Assembly (NCBI GenBank): GCA_030323885.1
Contig: CM059187.1
Coordinates: 138,666,415 to 138,730,414, forward strand
Origin: Branchipolynoe longqiensis
Taxonomy: Eukaryota; Annelida; Polychaeta; Phyllodocida; Polynoidae
Reading direction: 5' to 3'
DNA length: 64,000 bases
Below the pieces are notes generated by a model. That model was given only the letters and a program-made list of their open reading frames with translations, was not told where the DNA came from and made no database searches. Shown in pieces: positions 21,810 through 34,800 of the stretch. The position numbers and the translations under genes are program-made. The first letter of the stretch is position 1, and the number at the start of each line of letters is the position of its first letter.

Positions 21810-22250
21810 CACATCATCATCATCATCATGCTGTTGGACGCGATGCGACAAAGACTGCTTTTATTACTTGACTGCCACTCTCCTTTGTGCGGTTGTACAT
21901 TTCATGAAAAGTGCCTGCAAAAGTGTTGGAAGTGCTGCTGGTTTTTGCAAGTTACCAGCAGCACTCTCTCGGGGAGCAAATAGAGGTTTCACACCGGCAA
22001 GAACATGTCAAGACAGACGCAAAACTATTTGTCCCTGAAGTGGCTGGTCGGGAGATGTTGGGAGTTCCATACATCAACCACCCTTAATGCTGCCACAGTG
22101 ACATGGTTTTCTGTTTAGGGTTTGCTCCCTCAGCCTTCGGTTCTGTCAAGAACCTGTACCACAAGGCAGTGGTTTACAACTCTGCAGGGCAGGGGGCGTC
22201 AAACTCCCTGAGGTATTGCTATACCTGCAATACCTGCATACCTCATATAT
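21810..22250 (-). mobile_element. LINE 3'-end derivative, minus orientation
   Basis: A CAT run at 21812-21829 is the reverse of the ATG-run tail seen at 23026 and 37548. The following bases match the reverse of 37165-37525, including the end of a LINE ORF2 (TTACTTGACTGCCACTCTCC). The inner part matches 22575-22722 in reverse. Confidence 0.75.
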
Positions 22251-22417
22251 ACCACACACACATGTAAACAGCTGTTATTTTAATATTTCTATACTAGTTT
22301 TTGTAATTCCAGATGGTATGTGCTGCGGCTATAAATACTCTATATGCATTACATTTAGTTCACAACAGGCGTACTGAGTAAATACAGTGGGCTGCGCAAA
22401 TATTCAAGTTAACTGGT

Positions 22418-22475
22418 TTGTTGGTTGTTTGTTTGTATCTTACGTTCTAGCAACATCTAAGGTCATATAAGGATG
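22418..22475 (-). mobile_element. SINE-A tail fragment
   Basis: A TTGTTTG-rich start is followed by TAGCAACATCTAAGGTCATA. It lies in the spacer between the two inverted LINE ends. Confidence 0.65.
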
Positions 22476-22574
22476 GCAGTGGGAATTTTGTACTAATATT
22501 AGGTAGTAGATGGAGAAAAAAACGTCCATAAAATCTGATTGGTTCTTTATTGGAGTTTTACTTCCTATATATGT

Positions 22575-23036
22575 TAGAATAGGTATGCAGGTATTGCAGG
22601 TATAGCAATACCTCGGGGAGTTTTACGCCCCTGCCTTGCAGAGTTGTAAACCACTGCCTTGTGGTACAGGTTCTTGACAGAACCGAAGGCTAAGGGAGCA
22701 AACCCTAAACAGAAAACCATGTTACTCGAACGAACGGGGCTGCCCTCTATGGAAGATCTTCTGATCAAAAAGAATCTCCGGTGGACTGGACACCTCATGA
22801 GGATGTCATCAGACAGGCTACCAAAGCAGATCCTCTATTCTCAACTGTCTTCTGGCTACAGAAAGAGAGGGCGACCTCATTTCCAGTTCAAGGATACCAT
22901 CAAGAGAAACCTGAAGCTGAGAGACATTAAGACCGACTCATGGACGCAACTCTCACAGCAGAGAGCTAAATGGAGAGTGGCAGTCAAGTAATGAAAGCAG
23001 TCTTTGTCACGTCGCGACCGACAGCATGATGATGAT
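22575..23036 (+). mobile_element. LINE 3' end with ORF2 C-terminus
   Basis: The frame from about 22715 to 22991 encodes a typical LINE ORF2 C-terminal stretch: a GLPSMEDLLI segment, RWTGHLMRM, then RLPKQILYSQL, RKRGRPHFQFKD and a final tryptophan-rich KWRVAVK. It ends with an ATG run (23027-23040). The upstream 147 bases (22575-22722) are the inverse of 22103-22245. The element is strongly 5'-truncated. Confidence 0.8.
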
Positions 23037-23167
23037 GTTAGAAACCACACAAAAGGCAGATTTACAAAAGAAATCGCGAAAATCAGCGAAATCATGGAGA
23101 ACTTTCACCGTTCATTTCATCATTTACATTTAAATACTATAAAAATCGCAGATATAATACGATATTC

Positions 23168-23470
23168 TAAAATGCAATTTACGTCCTGGCAACATCTAAG
23201 GTCATATCAGGACGAGTACCGACCTGTGACAGTGCACACTCATGACGACTTTATAGTGCTGCCCCACTGGAAAACCAGCCCACTGGCACCATGACCTGAT
23301 ATCTCACTTAGTCACATTATCCTGACACTGAGCTAACCAGTCCTTGCCCTATCCTATTAATGCCGAGCACCTGGCTAGGAAGCGACAAATATAAATTTCT
23401 AAGTCATTGGTTCGAATCCCACGATCTACAAGAACGGGAGACGGACACTCAACTCATTTGGCCATCCCGT
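23168..23470 (-). mobile_element. SINE-A, full length
   Basis: The minus strand reads from the head (CAGACGGGATGGCC at 23470) to the tail (ACGTCCTGGCAACATCTAAG on plus). The B-box region is partly deleted. Confidence 0.8.
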
Positions 23471-23502
23471 CTGGGTGCGGAGGTAGTGTTGGTGTGCATG
23501 TG

Positions 23503-23526
23503 TGAGGGGGGGGGGGGGGGGGGGGT
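23503..23526 (+). repeat. G homopolymer
   Basis: About 20 consecutive G. A second run of about 18 G lies at 24216-24233. Confidence 0.9.
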
Positions 23527-24480
23527 GTTAAGAATATACATAACACTGACTATGACACTACAGACACCAAACACACTGGGAACGATATGTTGGTGTTTCA
23601 CACACCGGACATTGATTCTATACCGCCTGCATTATATTCATACCATCGATTTGGACCAAACAAACGAGTGCCCGACAGTGTTAGCCACCTGGTGGTTCAA
23701 GCCGGCACATATAATTATAACATCCCCAATGGGTGGGCACTTGGCACCAGACGGCAGCTATCGGGGTGCAGCCATTTGATTATGTTGGCGATGGTCGCAT
23801 ATGTATATTCACAGAGGGTTGGGGGGGATGTGGGAGAATGCTTACAAACAGAGAAAGAATCCATGCAGTAGATAGCGCTACACAACAACTGAAAGCGATA
23901 AAACAAGGGGAACCACAAGACTATTACTGTCTAGCGCTGAAAACAAGTCATTAGTCTTAACTGTTATGGGCAGCATAAATACACCCATCACAAAAACAAT
24001 AATTTTTAAATACAAAAAATATATCTATCCGTGCATGTCGTTATCCAAGACGGCGCCAGGAGTCGCCACTTCTCCATGGAGACCCGACAAAACACAAGCA
24101 GCACAAACAAAACACAACACACACGGCTGCAACCAGCGGTGTTTGATCGCCTCCCGTCCCGTCCGTGGAGGGTCCACACGGGCCCGTTAGCGCAGCGACA
24201 TTGTCATGGCAACGGGAGGGGGGGGGGGGGGGGAGGCCTGATCTGCTTTGCATACCGCCGATCAATGAGGTCTCATGACAGGTACATCCTCATCCAGAAA
24301 GGAGCAGGGACAACCAAGGTGGTAGTCGATTAAATGTACAATAAAGTTGTCATGTATAGCTTTCCTTTGTTTCCTTTTTCTAGTTAATATTCGTAGTATT
24401 TTTTTAATGGCTTATTGAAAAAAAAAAGAGATATATATCATATACACATAGAAGAAAGATATAACATTATGTATATATTA
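23527..24480. other. unannotated spacer
   Basis: Several 65-140-codon frames overlap on both strands between 23360 and 24333. None shows a domain or consistent codon use. No gene is called. Confidence 0.45.
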
Positions 24481-24725
24481 TGGTTGGTTGTTGGAGCTTT
24501 ACGTCCTGGCAACATCTGACATCATATCAGGACAGGTACCGACTTGTGACAGTGCACACTCATGGTGATGTTATAGTGCTGCCCCACTGGGAGACAAGAT
24601 AACCATGACCTGATATCCCACTCAGTCATATTATCCTGACACTGAGCCAACCAGTCCTTGCCCTATACTAATAATGCTCAGCGCCTCGCTAGGAAGTATA
24701 AACTTGTTAAGTCATTGGTTCCTAA
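24481..24725 (-). mobile_element. SINE-A without head
   Basis: The tail, body and AAGTCATTGG segment are present. The tRNA-like head is missing. Confidence 0.8.
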
Positions 24726-25747
24726 ATTAGTAACTCGGTTCATGTAGTTCCAGAATTATACAGAACCAAAGGCAGAGAATGACAATTATCTAAACAAGAA
24801 TGTTCTTCAGTGGTCTGAAATTAATGACTGCTGAACCCTATCCATTATGTGTATGTGCATATGATACGAACCATCATAAATCATGAGAGATAGAATAGAA
24901 TAAAAGTAACTCACATAACTAACCACGACAGGGTAACACTAGAATATTCCTATCGAACTGGCATTTATATACTCCTTGTCTAACACCAACTGAGCACACC
25001 CTCCATTAAAACTTAGTAAAACTTTACCGAATGAACACAGAAGATAACTTCTGTTTACATTTTAAATACCATGAAAAGACTAATATTGATCTAGTCATAA
25101 GGCACAACTGTAGCCATGTTGCTGTGGAACATGTGGGAAACTACAAGAACTCTATTGTGCTACATGCTGCAAATTGTGTATTCAACAGCTATTGTTAGCT
25201 TACCTTATTTACATTACTCTTTATAGCATTTTTGTGTAAGTAATCCCGAATTGAAAAATGGCTAGAAGACTGGTCCTTCGGCGCTGACAAAGGAACTTAT
25301 TCAACAGAATGAACAAGGGGCAGTGGGAAGACAACCATTAATGGCTACACTATTCTTACAATTTCTATTCTCAACAGGTTAGTTTATGTTTGTAGAATAT
25401 GTATGGAAATTGTGAATAAAAAATATCTAAATGTCTAATGTCTAAACATATTTACAACCCCCCCAAATATATATATATATATAAAATAAACATCAGAGGA
25501 ACTTATCCTAGATCTGAACCGAGACTTTTCTATATGCAAATAGAGGTGTAAAATGTGTTGACAGGAACTTGTTTCAAAGTTGTGCATTTATTAAGTTGGC
25601 ACTGAATTGCATTACTATTCGATTTTATCTTAGTTTTGTGCCGACTTCAATATAATGTCTAATAATGCATCGGTTCTGAAGTCCTACCCAAAACACAAGT
25701 TGCTGCTACTACCACCAGAGGGCGGATTGGTAGCGGAAATCATCTAT
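24726..25747. other. unannotated AT-rich spacer
   Basis: About 1 kb without gene or recognised element; an AT run lies at 25468-25480. Confidence 0.5.
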
Positions 25748-26185
25748 AGTCTCTTAGATAAAAGATTCACCCCGTACTTCCAGTACAGGGTTGAAAACCA
25801 GCCTTATATAAAAAAGGTCGAAAAATCGGGCTAATGAATTGAGTCTTTATGAGAGCCTAATTTCACAATCTAAGAAGCAACATTTATTATTTATATATGT
25901 CTTCATGTTTACCTGCTACTTTTAAGTTGGAAAATATAATAAAACATATACTTTAATGCAATATAAAAGTGAAATCGACGGCATTCTCTGGCCGCCATCT
26001 TGTCTTTTTGCATTCTCTCCCATTTCACCAACTCTGTGCTGATATAAGTAACCATTTGACACTGGTGCCAAGCATTCTACTTGTTGTTCCATACTAACGC
26101 TATTTTCGCCCGTATTCAGACTACGTTGTCGTTCACCCGTGTACTACAAGTATCGGGTGAATCTTTTATCTAATAGTCTCTATGA
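25748..26185. mobile_element. MITE with 17-base perfect core in the ends
   Basis: The left end (25748-25795) and the reverse of the right end (26135-26185) share AGATAAAAGATTCACCC followed by a similar TACTT..AGTACA segment. The spacing is about 440 bases with no ORF. Confidence 0.75.
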
Positions 26186-26603
26186 ATTGTGGATGTCTGG
26201 CTTTGCAAGCGCACTGTGTAACTAGGGCAATAACTGCCTCCCAAACAACCACCACGGCCGCCCTCACCCGGATGTACAACAAACAGTGGCGACGCTCCAT
26301 GTGAATACAAGTAGAACACTGCAGTGAATGTCGTTCCTGATTCTTATTAGCCCAATTCTGGCGCTCGCCCTTGTTTGGGGACCGGCTTTGCCCTGCCCCT
26401 GTCAGTCAGGCAGCCTGCTCCAATTCTACTGTTTGTTCTCAAAATACAGCCCCCGACAATAGACACTGTGACTCTGGTGTAGGACAGAGGGCGCCACTGA
26501 GTGGCAGTCGATATACCACAGCGCCACCTAGTCGTTCACAATGACACTACACCGATGGATGTTTTTTTAACAGCGAACCACAAACGCATTGATCGGGCAG
26601 TGC
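26186..26603. other. unannotated spacer
   Basis: Mixed-sequence DNA with no recognised gene or element. Confidence 0.5.
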
Positions 26604-27380
26604 TAAAGGGGCTGTCACATTAGTTTTTTTTGCGGGAGCGTACGGCGGCATAAGCGCATTACGTCATATACGTCGGTATACGCCGCCATACGCTACGCAT
26701 ACGCCGTCATACACCGATCCTCCAACAAGCCTGTTTCCTTGCTCAAAATTGTCAGCGTATGGCAGCGTATGGATCATACGCTTGGCGTACGCTATGCATA
26801 CGCTGGCATAGGTTACGCATAGGTTAGGGGTATGTCGGCATAGGTTGGGCATACACTGGATTGACACCCGCCGGGTGTCTCTTGCGTACCCCCAACGTTC
26901 TGTAAAAGTGGTGTCACACTACGGCGTATGGATTTTCGGCCCATACGCCATCATATACCGTCATACGCTTTGCATACACTACGTATACGCCGGCATACGC
27001 GCGTCCATCCAAATTTCTTTTCAGCATGCTCAAAAATGTTTGGCGTATGGCGGCGTATGGCTCATAGGCTGCTCATACGCAATGCGTACGCCGACATAGG
27101 TTACGCATAGGTTGGGGGTACGCTGAACTTGTCAATCACAAGCGTCAAACCTCATCACAGTATGCTGCACATAGGTCGGGATACGCTTTGAATACGCCGC
27201 CATAGGCTAGGGGTAGGTTAGGCATAGGCTAGGCATGGGTTAGGCATACACTGGGCATACGCTTCAGCAGCCGATGGGACCTCGTGCATAGCGTATGACG
27301 GCGTATGACGGTGTATGGGTCGAAAACCGCATACGACGGCATACACTAAGGCCATACGCCGTAATGTGACAGGGCCTTTA
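26604..27380. mobile_element. foldback element rich in CATACGC motifs
   Basis: Terminal inverted repeats of 19 bases (left TAAAGGGGCTGTCACATTA, right reverse TAAAGGCCCTGTCACATTA, two mismatches) enclose dozens of CATACGCC / GGCGTATG motifs in both directions. A nested start (GTGTCACACTACGGCGTATG) at 26910 suggests a second copy inserted in the first. The frames here are artefacts. Confidence 0.85.
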
Positions 27381-27489
27381 AGGATTTCATGAGGATGTGT
27401 GGACATATCAATCATGTCATTTTTTTGGGTTGCATTAGTTGATTAAGCAGGGGAAATCTCAATCGCGGATGATTGGTCTTCCTTATTCC

Positions 27490-27660
27490 ACTGCTCCTTG
27501 TCTTATCCTAATAATGCCGAGTGCCAGGTTTGTGGCGACAAGTATCTATTTTCTTTAAGTCATTGGTTTGACTCGACCAGGGTTCAGATCCTTGGGTTCG
27601 AATCCTGCGACCTACCAAAACGAGAGACGGACGCTCAATTCACTCAGCCATCCCGTCTGG
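27490..27660 (-). mobile_element. SINE-A 5' half
   Basis: The head (CCAGACGGGATGGC on minus) and first part of the body are present, while the 3' half is missing. The reverse situation to most copies. Confidence 0.8.
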
Positions 27661-27978
27661 CTAAGTATTAAATAAATAATTGTGCTTAAAACTACATGGT
27701 AATTCTTATTCAAAATATAACAATACGCAGAATTGCGAGCAACTGGGCATGTGTCTGTGGTCGATAGATTGGTGGCGGATATTTGCTCAAATAAAGAAAC
27801 ATCATTGGAATCAGTTAAACAGTTTTAGACTTATGCCACACTACAAAAGGTTAACAATTATTTTAAAATTATTAATCAGAAAAAGTATATCGAGTCAACA
27901 AAATTAAACACGATAAATATATCTAAAGAAGTAAAAACTAAATTTGACAAATTAAAAGAAGTAAAGCTTATTTAATTG

Positions 27979-28305
27979 AATTGATTGATTGATTGGTGGT
28001 TTCTTTACGCCGTGTCGGCAGCATAGGCCATATTCAATATAATTGAATGACACCTCTAGAGCACATGGACTTTTGCATCATCGGCTATTAGACATATGGT
28101 CATTCAGACATATTTCTTTGGAGGAAACCCACTGCGGACAAATAGGCCTTCGCCACAGCCGTTGATGAACCAGTTGTGGCCCACTCGCTGGAAGGAAAAA
28201 TAGCCCAAACTGCAAATGGGTCCACTGAGCAGGATTGATAGGATAACCGACACCTTCACAGATGGACACGCTACCGCCTGAGCTACGACCCACTCCCCTT
28301 AATAA
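27979..28305 (-). mobile_element. SINE-C, full length
   Basis: On the minus strand the head GTAGCTCAGGCGGTAGCGTG (A-box) is followed by TGTGAAGGTGTCGGTTATCC and a body containing GGTCCACTGAGCAGGATTG (plus). It ends in a GATT run (27979-27992 on plus). The 110-codon minus frame over it is an artefact. Confidence 0.75.
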
Positions 28306-28704
28306 ATTAAACCAATTATTTGAGTTTGGCATTTTAAACTTTACAAATTTATGTGTCCTATTACTACTGGTAGGTATTTGAGGACAACATGCGGTAGTCA
28401 CACAGAACATAGAGGCGGGTGGGGGTGGCGGCGTGGAAGGAAGTCATAAATGGTACAGATAATTCCATTATAAAATCTAAAAAGACAAAACGGAAAAGTG
28501 ATGAAACCGGGGTGGGGGAACAACCACGTTATCCAACACTGAAAATGCAATAACAAAAATTTGACCCACAGAAAAAAAGAGAGAAAAAGTAATAATAGCA
28601 ATATTACTCATATTAATAATAAAAAATAATGTTAATAATAAAAAAATATTATTATTTTTTAAATAAAAAGAATTCTTTGTTAAAAGTAAAAGCCCCACAC
28701 TCAC
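28306..28704. other. AT-rich spacer flanking the last placed ERMP1 exon
   Basis: It contains AT-rich runs (28600-28680). I searched by eye for the missing ERMP1 C-terminal exon here and further left and did not find it. Confidence 0.45.
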
Positions 28705-28889
28705 CTCAAGGTCCAACCAGAAGGTCCACGGCCTGGCCGGCTTCGTGCCGTAGGAGTAGTAGATGAAGAAGGTGTCGAAGTCGACCCCGGGCGGGGTCTG
28801 TGTCGGGTGCGGTATCCCGTTACCCACCGACCACCGCGGCAGCTCCACCCCCGGACGCGGGGTGATGTACACGTTCACGTGGTTTGGAC
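28705..28889 (-). CDS. ERMP1: ERMP1 exon 13 (residues 769-830)
   Basis: Encodes [14 protein letters not shown] to [20 protein letters not shown], matching the lumenal beta-rich tail of the family. Acceptor GTTAAAG|GTCCAA, donor CTTGAG|GTGAGT. The intact donor implies at least one more exon beyond. Confidence 0.9.
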
Positions 28890-31800
28890 CTTTAACACAC
28901 ATACACACAGGTCAGGACCCGCCACAGAGTTAGCTGCTACAGCGTCCGTACACATGTGAAGATATGGAAACACGTGTGACGATATGAAATTCAAGGCTAT
29001 TTCAAGGCTGTTTTTGATAGGTATTCAAGACTGTTTTCAATAGGTATTCAAGAATATTTTCATTTAGATTTAGTCTGAAACCGCCATAACAAATGGCGAC
29101 TTCGGAAAAGAAAAATCTAAATGAAAATCTTTTCAATGATCCTTTTAGGGAGGTGGTCGGTCTAGGGAATTTTTGTTATCTTTACAATGGTATTGTATGG
29201 CCGATCATTTGGGACCCAAATAAAGCGATCGATATAAGGGAGTGGTCGATCTGTGGATGTGGTCGGTTAGAGAGGTTTTACTGTAGTTAGCAAATGGCGG
29301 TGGGGGGGTTACCTGCGGTCTCTATGGTGATCCGCTCCCTTGTGGGTGTCACCATGGTCCGGTTGACTACACGGAACGTGGTTCTGTCCACATTGAGTCT
29401 CTCAGCAGGCATGTAGTAGACATCCCTGCAAATAGAGGCACGAGCCAGGAACTAGAAGGGGATAGGAAACATAACCCACTACAGGGTCCATACACATGTG
29501 AATATATGAAATTCAAGGCTATTTCAAGGCTTTTCAAATCCGTTTTTGATAGGAATTCAAGACTATATTCATTTGGATTTCAGGAAAAAACAACGATGGT
29601 GAATGGCGATTTCGGACTAATTTAGATCAGTGGGGAGTTCAATGAAATTCAAGGCTTTTCAAGACTATTGCTCCAAAATAGGTTAACTCCAAGGCTTTTC
29701 ATGGCCTTGAAATGGAGCAAATGACTTTCCAGGCCTCGTACGAGGCCTCGCTCAATGTAGTGGCAAATATTCTCCCCACCCCCCGACCCCCCCATTACTT
29801 TATATAAAAACTGCTTGTCAAGATCCAGTGATGTGTCATCAGCGTAAAAGTCAAATTCAATTCCACACCGCCGAGCAATACCTCGGGTGCGGTGGCCGAT
29901 TCGGTAGAGAACAGGCCTCCCGAGCGGGAGTTCAATTCCCGGTCAAGTCAAACCAATGGCTTAAAAAATTGATACTTATTGCTTCCTAGCTTAGCACTCG
30001 GCATTAATAGGATAGGGCAAGCACTGGTTAGCTCAGTGACAGGATAATGTGACTGAGTGGTCATGGTGCTGGTGGCCTGATTTCCTAGTAGGGAAGCACT
30101 ATAAAGTCGACATGAGTGAACGAAAAGATTATTCAACTGAATAAAACATTTTAATTCATAAAAATATGACTTACTTCATTATACAAATCATGGCGAAGTA
30201 GTAAGGCCAACCGCAGTAGGGCCCCATACACTCTCCCAGAGTAGCCTCCTCCACCCGGGGCACCACGCCCTTGAGAGGGGTCAGCGAGTAGTGGTCAAAC
30301 GGGATCATCATGATGCCGGCGTCCTGCTTGGAGACAGCTCCTGATATGTCGTGGAATGTCCGATCAATGTGCTGCAAGTAACAAGACGGGGGCTATGCTT
30401 ACCCACCACTTATCCACCACTCATTTGGTAGGCTATAATCCAGTTCTTGTTTGATCATCAAATTTAAGCAAAATTGGGGCATGTCAGGATTGGACTGGGC
30501 AACCATTTGTGGATACACGGTGTTTTTATTTGTTTGTTGGGGTTTTAAATCCTGGCAACATCTAAGGTCATATATCAAGACGGGTACCGACTTGTCAGAG
30601 TGGGAATTCATGGGGACTTTATTGTGCTGCCCCACTGGGAGACCAGACCAGGCCAGTGGCACCATGACCTAATTTCCCACGCAGTCACATTATCCTGATA
30701 CTGAGCTAACCATTCCTTGCCCTATCCCAGTAATGCCCACTATCCTAGTGTCGTGGGGGTGATGAAAATGGGAAATATTGCGCATAGAGTGGGACTCGAA
30801 CCCACATCTCTTTGCATTCCGGGCCAGTGTGTTAAGCTAGGCTCCCTGATATCACCACACTACCCATGCCTACCTGTCTATGTGGTTACTTGCCTGAGAG
30901 GTCAGTGCAGACTACTACACTCTTCCCCCTGGAATTGTAAGTTTTTTAAATGGTCATTTAATGCTTACAATTACATACATACAGGCAATGCACTAACACA
31001 TCCACACACAGGGTAGGTTCAACAACCATACAGCGTGTAGCTTGTACAGGATCATGGTCACGGCAACCAGTGTCATGGGGGTGATGAAAATGGGAAATAT
31101 TGCACCTAGAACGTGACTCGAACCCACATCTCTTTGCATTCCGGGCTAGTGTGCTAACCATTACACCACCTAGGCTCCCTGCTATCACCACACTACCCAT
31201 GCCTACCTGTCTATGTGGTTACTTGCCTGAGAGGTCAGTGCAGACTACTACACTAGTAATGCTGAGTACCGGACGCGATAGCCGAATCAGTAGAATGCAG
31301 GCTTCCCGTGTGGATGGTTGGGAGTTCGAATCCCGGCCGAGTAAAACCAATTATATAAAAAATTGATACTTGTCACTTCCTAGCCTGGCACTCGGTAGTA
31401 TTAGGATAGGGCAAGGACTGGTTAGCTCAGAGTCAAGATAATGTGACTGAATGGGACATCAGGTCATAGTGCGGTGCCCTGGTCTCCCAATGGGGCAGCT
31501 GTATAAAGTCGCCAATAGTGCGCCTTTTCACAAGTGGGAAGTCGTCCTGATATAACCTTAGATGTTGCCAGGACGTAAAACTCCAACAAACAATAGTCAT
31601 GCTGAGCGCTGGGCTAGGTAGTGACAAGCATCAATTTTGTAACTTGATTTTATTATTATTATTAATATTATTAATATAATAATAAAAATAATAAATGTCT
31701 TATATTTGTGACATATAAGTCAGCATTCGAATTAAGAGCTTGTCAGCTTGTCCGAGACAAGTGAAAATACAGACGGACAAGTGAAAATCACATTAGACTT

Positions 31801-34800
31801 GTCTGGCAGACAAGTAACATTTTTTGCTTCTTTCTATCACTGTATAAAATCTGACCGTCCGAACGGGTCTATAGGCGATAATGACCAGACGCAACTGCCA
31901 TACAGTGCTTAGAGCCCTCACAGGTCGCGCCAGTGTGGCCAATACTGTACTACACAGGGTCAGTTAGATAGGATATAGTGAGTATACTATTATATAGGGA
32001 ACTGAAGATGGATAGATGTTTATATCCACATAATAGATTATAGAGCACATATATGCAGCGTTCGAAATAACAGCTTGTCCACTTATCTGGGACATGTGAA
32101 AATTCAGACGCACAAGGGAAAGCCACACCAGACTTGGCCGGGGGACAAGTGAATTCTTTGCTTATTTCCATCACTGTATATGTATATATATCAGGGATGA
32201 AAGTGGTCTCTGAGAAAAAAAAGTGGAAATGCTGATATTCTCCCATAGGCTTAGCATTGTCAGGGAATCGCTGAAAATTCCCGGAAGTCGAGTTTCATAC
32301 ATATTGGTATATGCTGATAGTGCTGCAGCATTTGAAGCACGTATTAGTAGTATACACTGATAGTGCTGCGCCGTTTGAAGCAGGTATTAGTAGTATACGC
32401 TGACCCTGCTGCGGCGCTTAAAACCATTAGTAGTACACGCTGCTAGTGCTGCCGCGTTTGCACCACATATTAGTATACGCTGATGGTGCTGCAGCGTGAA
32501 ACAACGTACTGGTTGGTTGGTTGTTTGAGTTTTATGTCCCGGCAACATTTAAGGTCATATCAGGACGGGCGCAACGTATTAGTATACACTTATAGCTACA
32601 GGAAAAATCCCGGAAATCAGCGAAATCGTGGATATCTTTCATCCCTGATATATATATGCAGGGTTCGAAATAAGAGCTTCTCCGCTTGTCCGGGACAAGT
32701 GAAAATTCAGTCAGACAAGTAAAAAAATCACACCAGGCTTGTCCGCTGGACAAGTGAACATTTTTTACTTATTTCTATCACTGTAAGTACCAAACGAAAC
32801 CAGTGGCGCCACCACGGTGCGCCCGACCTCACAAACCGCAGTGTCAGTCGCGCTGAAGGATTTTAATACTGATATGACCTTAGATGTTGCCAGGACGTAA
32901 AACTCTAACAACCAGCAAACACTAACCGCTACAGACCCTGACTGCAGTGTCAGTCGCTGTGAAGGGCCTTAATACTGATATGGCCTTAGATGTTGCCAGG
33001 ACGTCAGACTCCAAGAAGCTTCAACTCACATGTATGACGTGCCTCTGGCGACTGGGGGCGGCCGGGTCGGCGCCGTAGGGGAAGCCGATGGTGGTGAAGA
33101 AGACGCAGAAAAGGGTCGCCACAAACACCAGGCCGAGGGCGACCAGCACAGGCCGCATACTGCGGGTCACGTAGACCAGGCTCACCTAGAAACAGAAGCT
33201 TTTGTTGTAGTCAACCGCAAACCTACAGGTATTCTGGGAAGCAAAACCATCTACACGAACTCCATTACATTTATGGCAAACCATCTATACGGACTCCATT
33301 GCATTCATGATTTACAGTAGCACCTATCGTCAAAGGACAAAACTGTTGTTGTTGGTGGTTTGTTTGTGTGTGTTTGTGTGTGTGTGTGTGAGATTTTTTT
33401 ATGTTGCAATTATTTGCAAATATTTGTGTCAATGTTTTTTAAAATTCATATATATATTTTAAATATTACATTAATTGATTGTTGTGGTAATACTGCGCGT
33501 GTCGTTGGTTTAAAAAAAAAAATTGCACTTGTAGTTCTTGAGCTTGAATCAAAATACTGCCAATGTTCTTCCACTTTCCATCCAATAGAGCATGCTCATG
33601 AGCACCGCCGATCACCACCACAGCTCGATGAATATTCCCTGAAACAGCATCTAACAACAGCCCGTAACCATTACCACTGCCAATGCCAAAGCCAGAAAAG
33701 ATCGCCCCCCCCCCCCCTGTATGACACCGCTACCAACGCCAGGACTCCAGGAGTGCAGCATCAGGATCGTCATGGCCACAACTCACTGACCCATCATCTC
33801 AATCACTGGGCTCTGTAACAGCAAGTAGACTAGCCTGCTAAGTGCACCATTAATCTACTATTTGGGTTATGTAGTCCACTGATCCAAACCTTATTTGAGT
33901 TCTGATCTGCCAATTACCTATTCGACTGCCTTTTACATGTATAACCAGCATACGTGATCAGTGTATGCGCCTGGATACACACACTCATATATGTCAAACT
34001 CTGTGTGTATATGCCCTTAAGGTTGTGATCATCAATGCTGGCAGCTGACCTTACCACTGTGCAAAATATTCCGATAATCAGCAGAGGGGGGAAATGGAAA
34101 TCCTCTATTATTATTCTGTGTGGCCGGCCAAGAGTGTGTGTATATGTATGTTGTGTCTATATATATATGGCTTGGCCCATGCTTGAGGGCAGGTAATTAT
34201 AGACATAGGGATGATTGGCAGGTCTGGGTGAGTGCACTCAGGGCCTGGCTCTCAGCTGAGGTAGGGGTCAATGCACACAGGGGTCAAGGTTGGTGGTGGC
34301 CAAAACTCTGGTGTTGGGCAGACCACTGATGGTCATGGTAACCAGAAATGCTGAATCCCTATTGGAGCAACTGGGAATGCTGTATCCCTATTGGTTGAGG
34401 TGAATGGCATGATCCTATACCAGGAATCCATGTACTATATATAATAAACCAGAGGGCTTGGACTCTCTCTTACATGCTTACTTTTGCTTTACTTTCTTTC
34501 TCTTTGTCTGTATTGTTTTTCACTTTAGCCTACCTGCATAGCCACAGACTCGAACACCGACTCTACAACTGGACACAACTAAGGCACTACTGTCTATGAC
34601 TCTGATCCCATCTGTATGTACTCAATGCTCTATATGTTATTGGCAAATATGGTGACCTCTGACCTGGCCCACAGGCCACACTGTTTTATGTTTACAGGTT
34701 ATTATATATACGATGGGCATACATTGACTATCTGCACTACTACCCTTACTTATGTACAACTACTGTGCACCTTGATTCTGCTTCGGAATCTGCTACTGGG

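Noticed and set aside
28078..28410. 110-codon minus frame as the missing ERMP1 C-terminal exon
   Set aside because: It lies in SINE-C, and the same protein pattern appears over the SINE-C copy at 44353-44562.
34120..34480. LTR of a retrotransposon (TATATATAATAAACC near its end)
   Set aside because: No second copy, no TG..CA border and no primer site was found.
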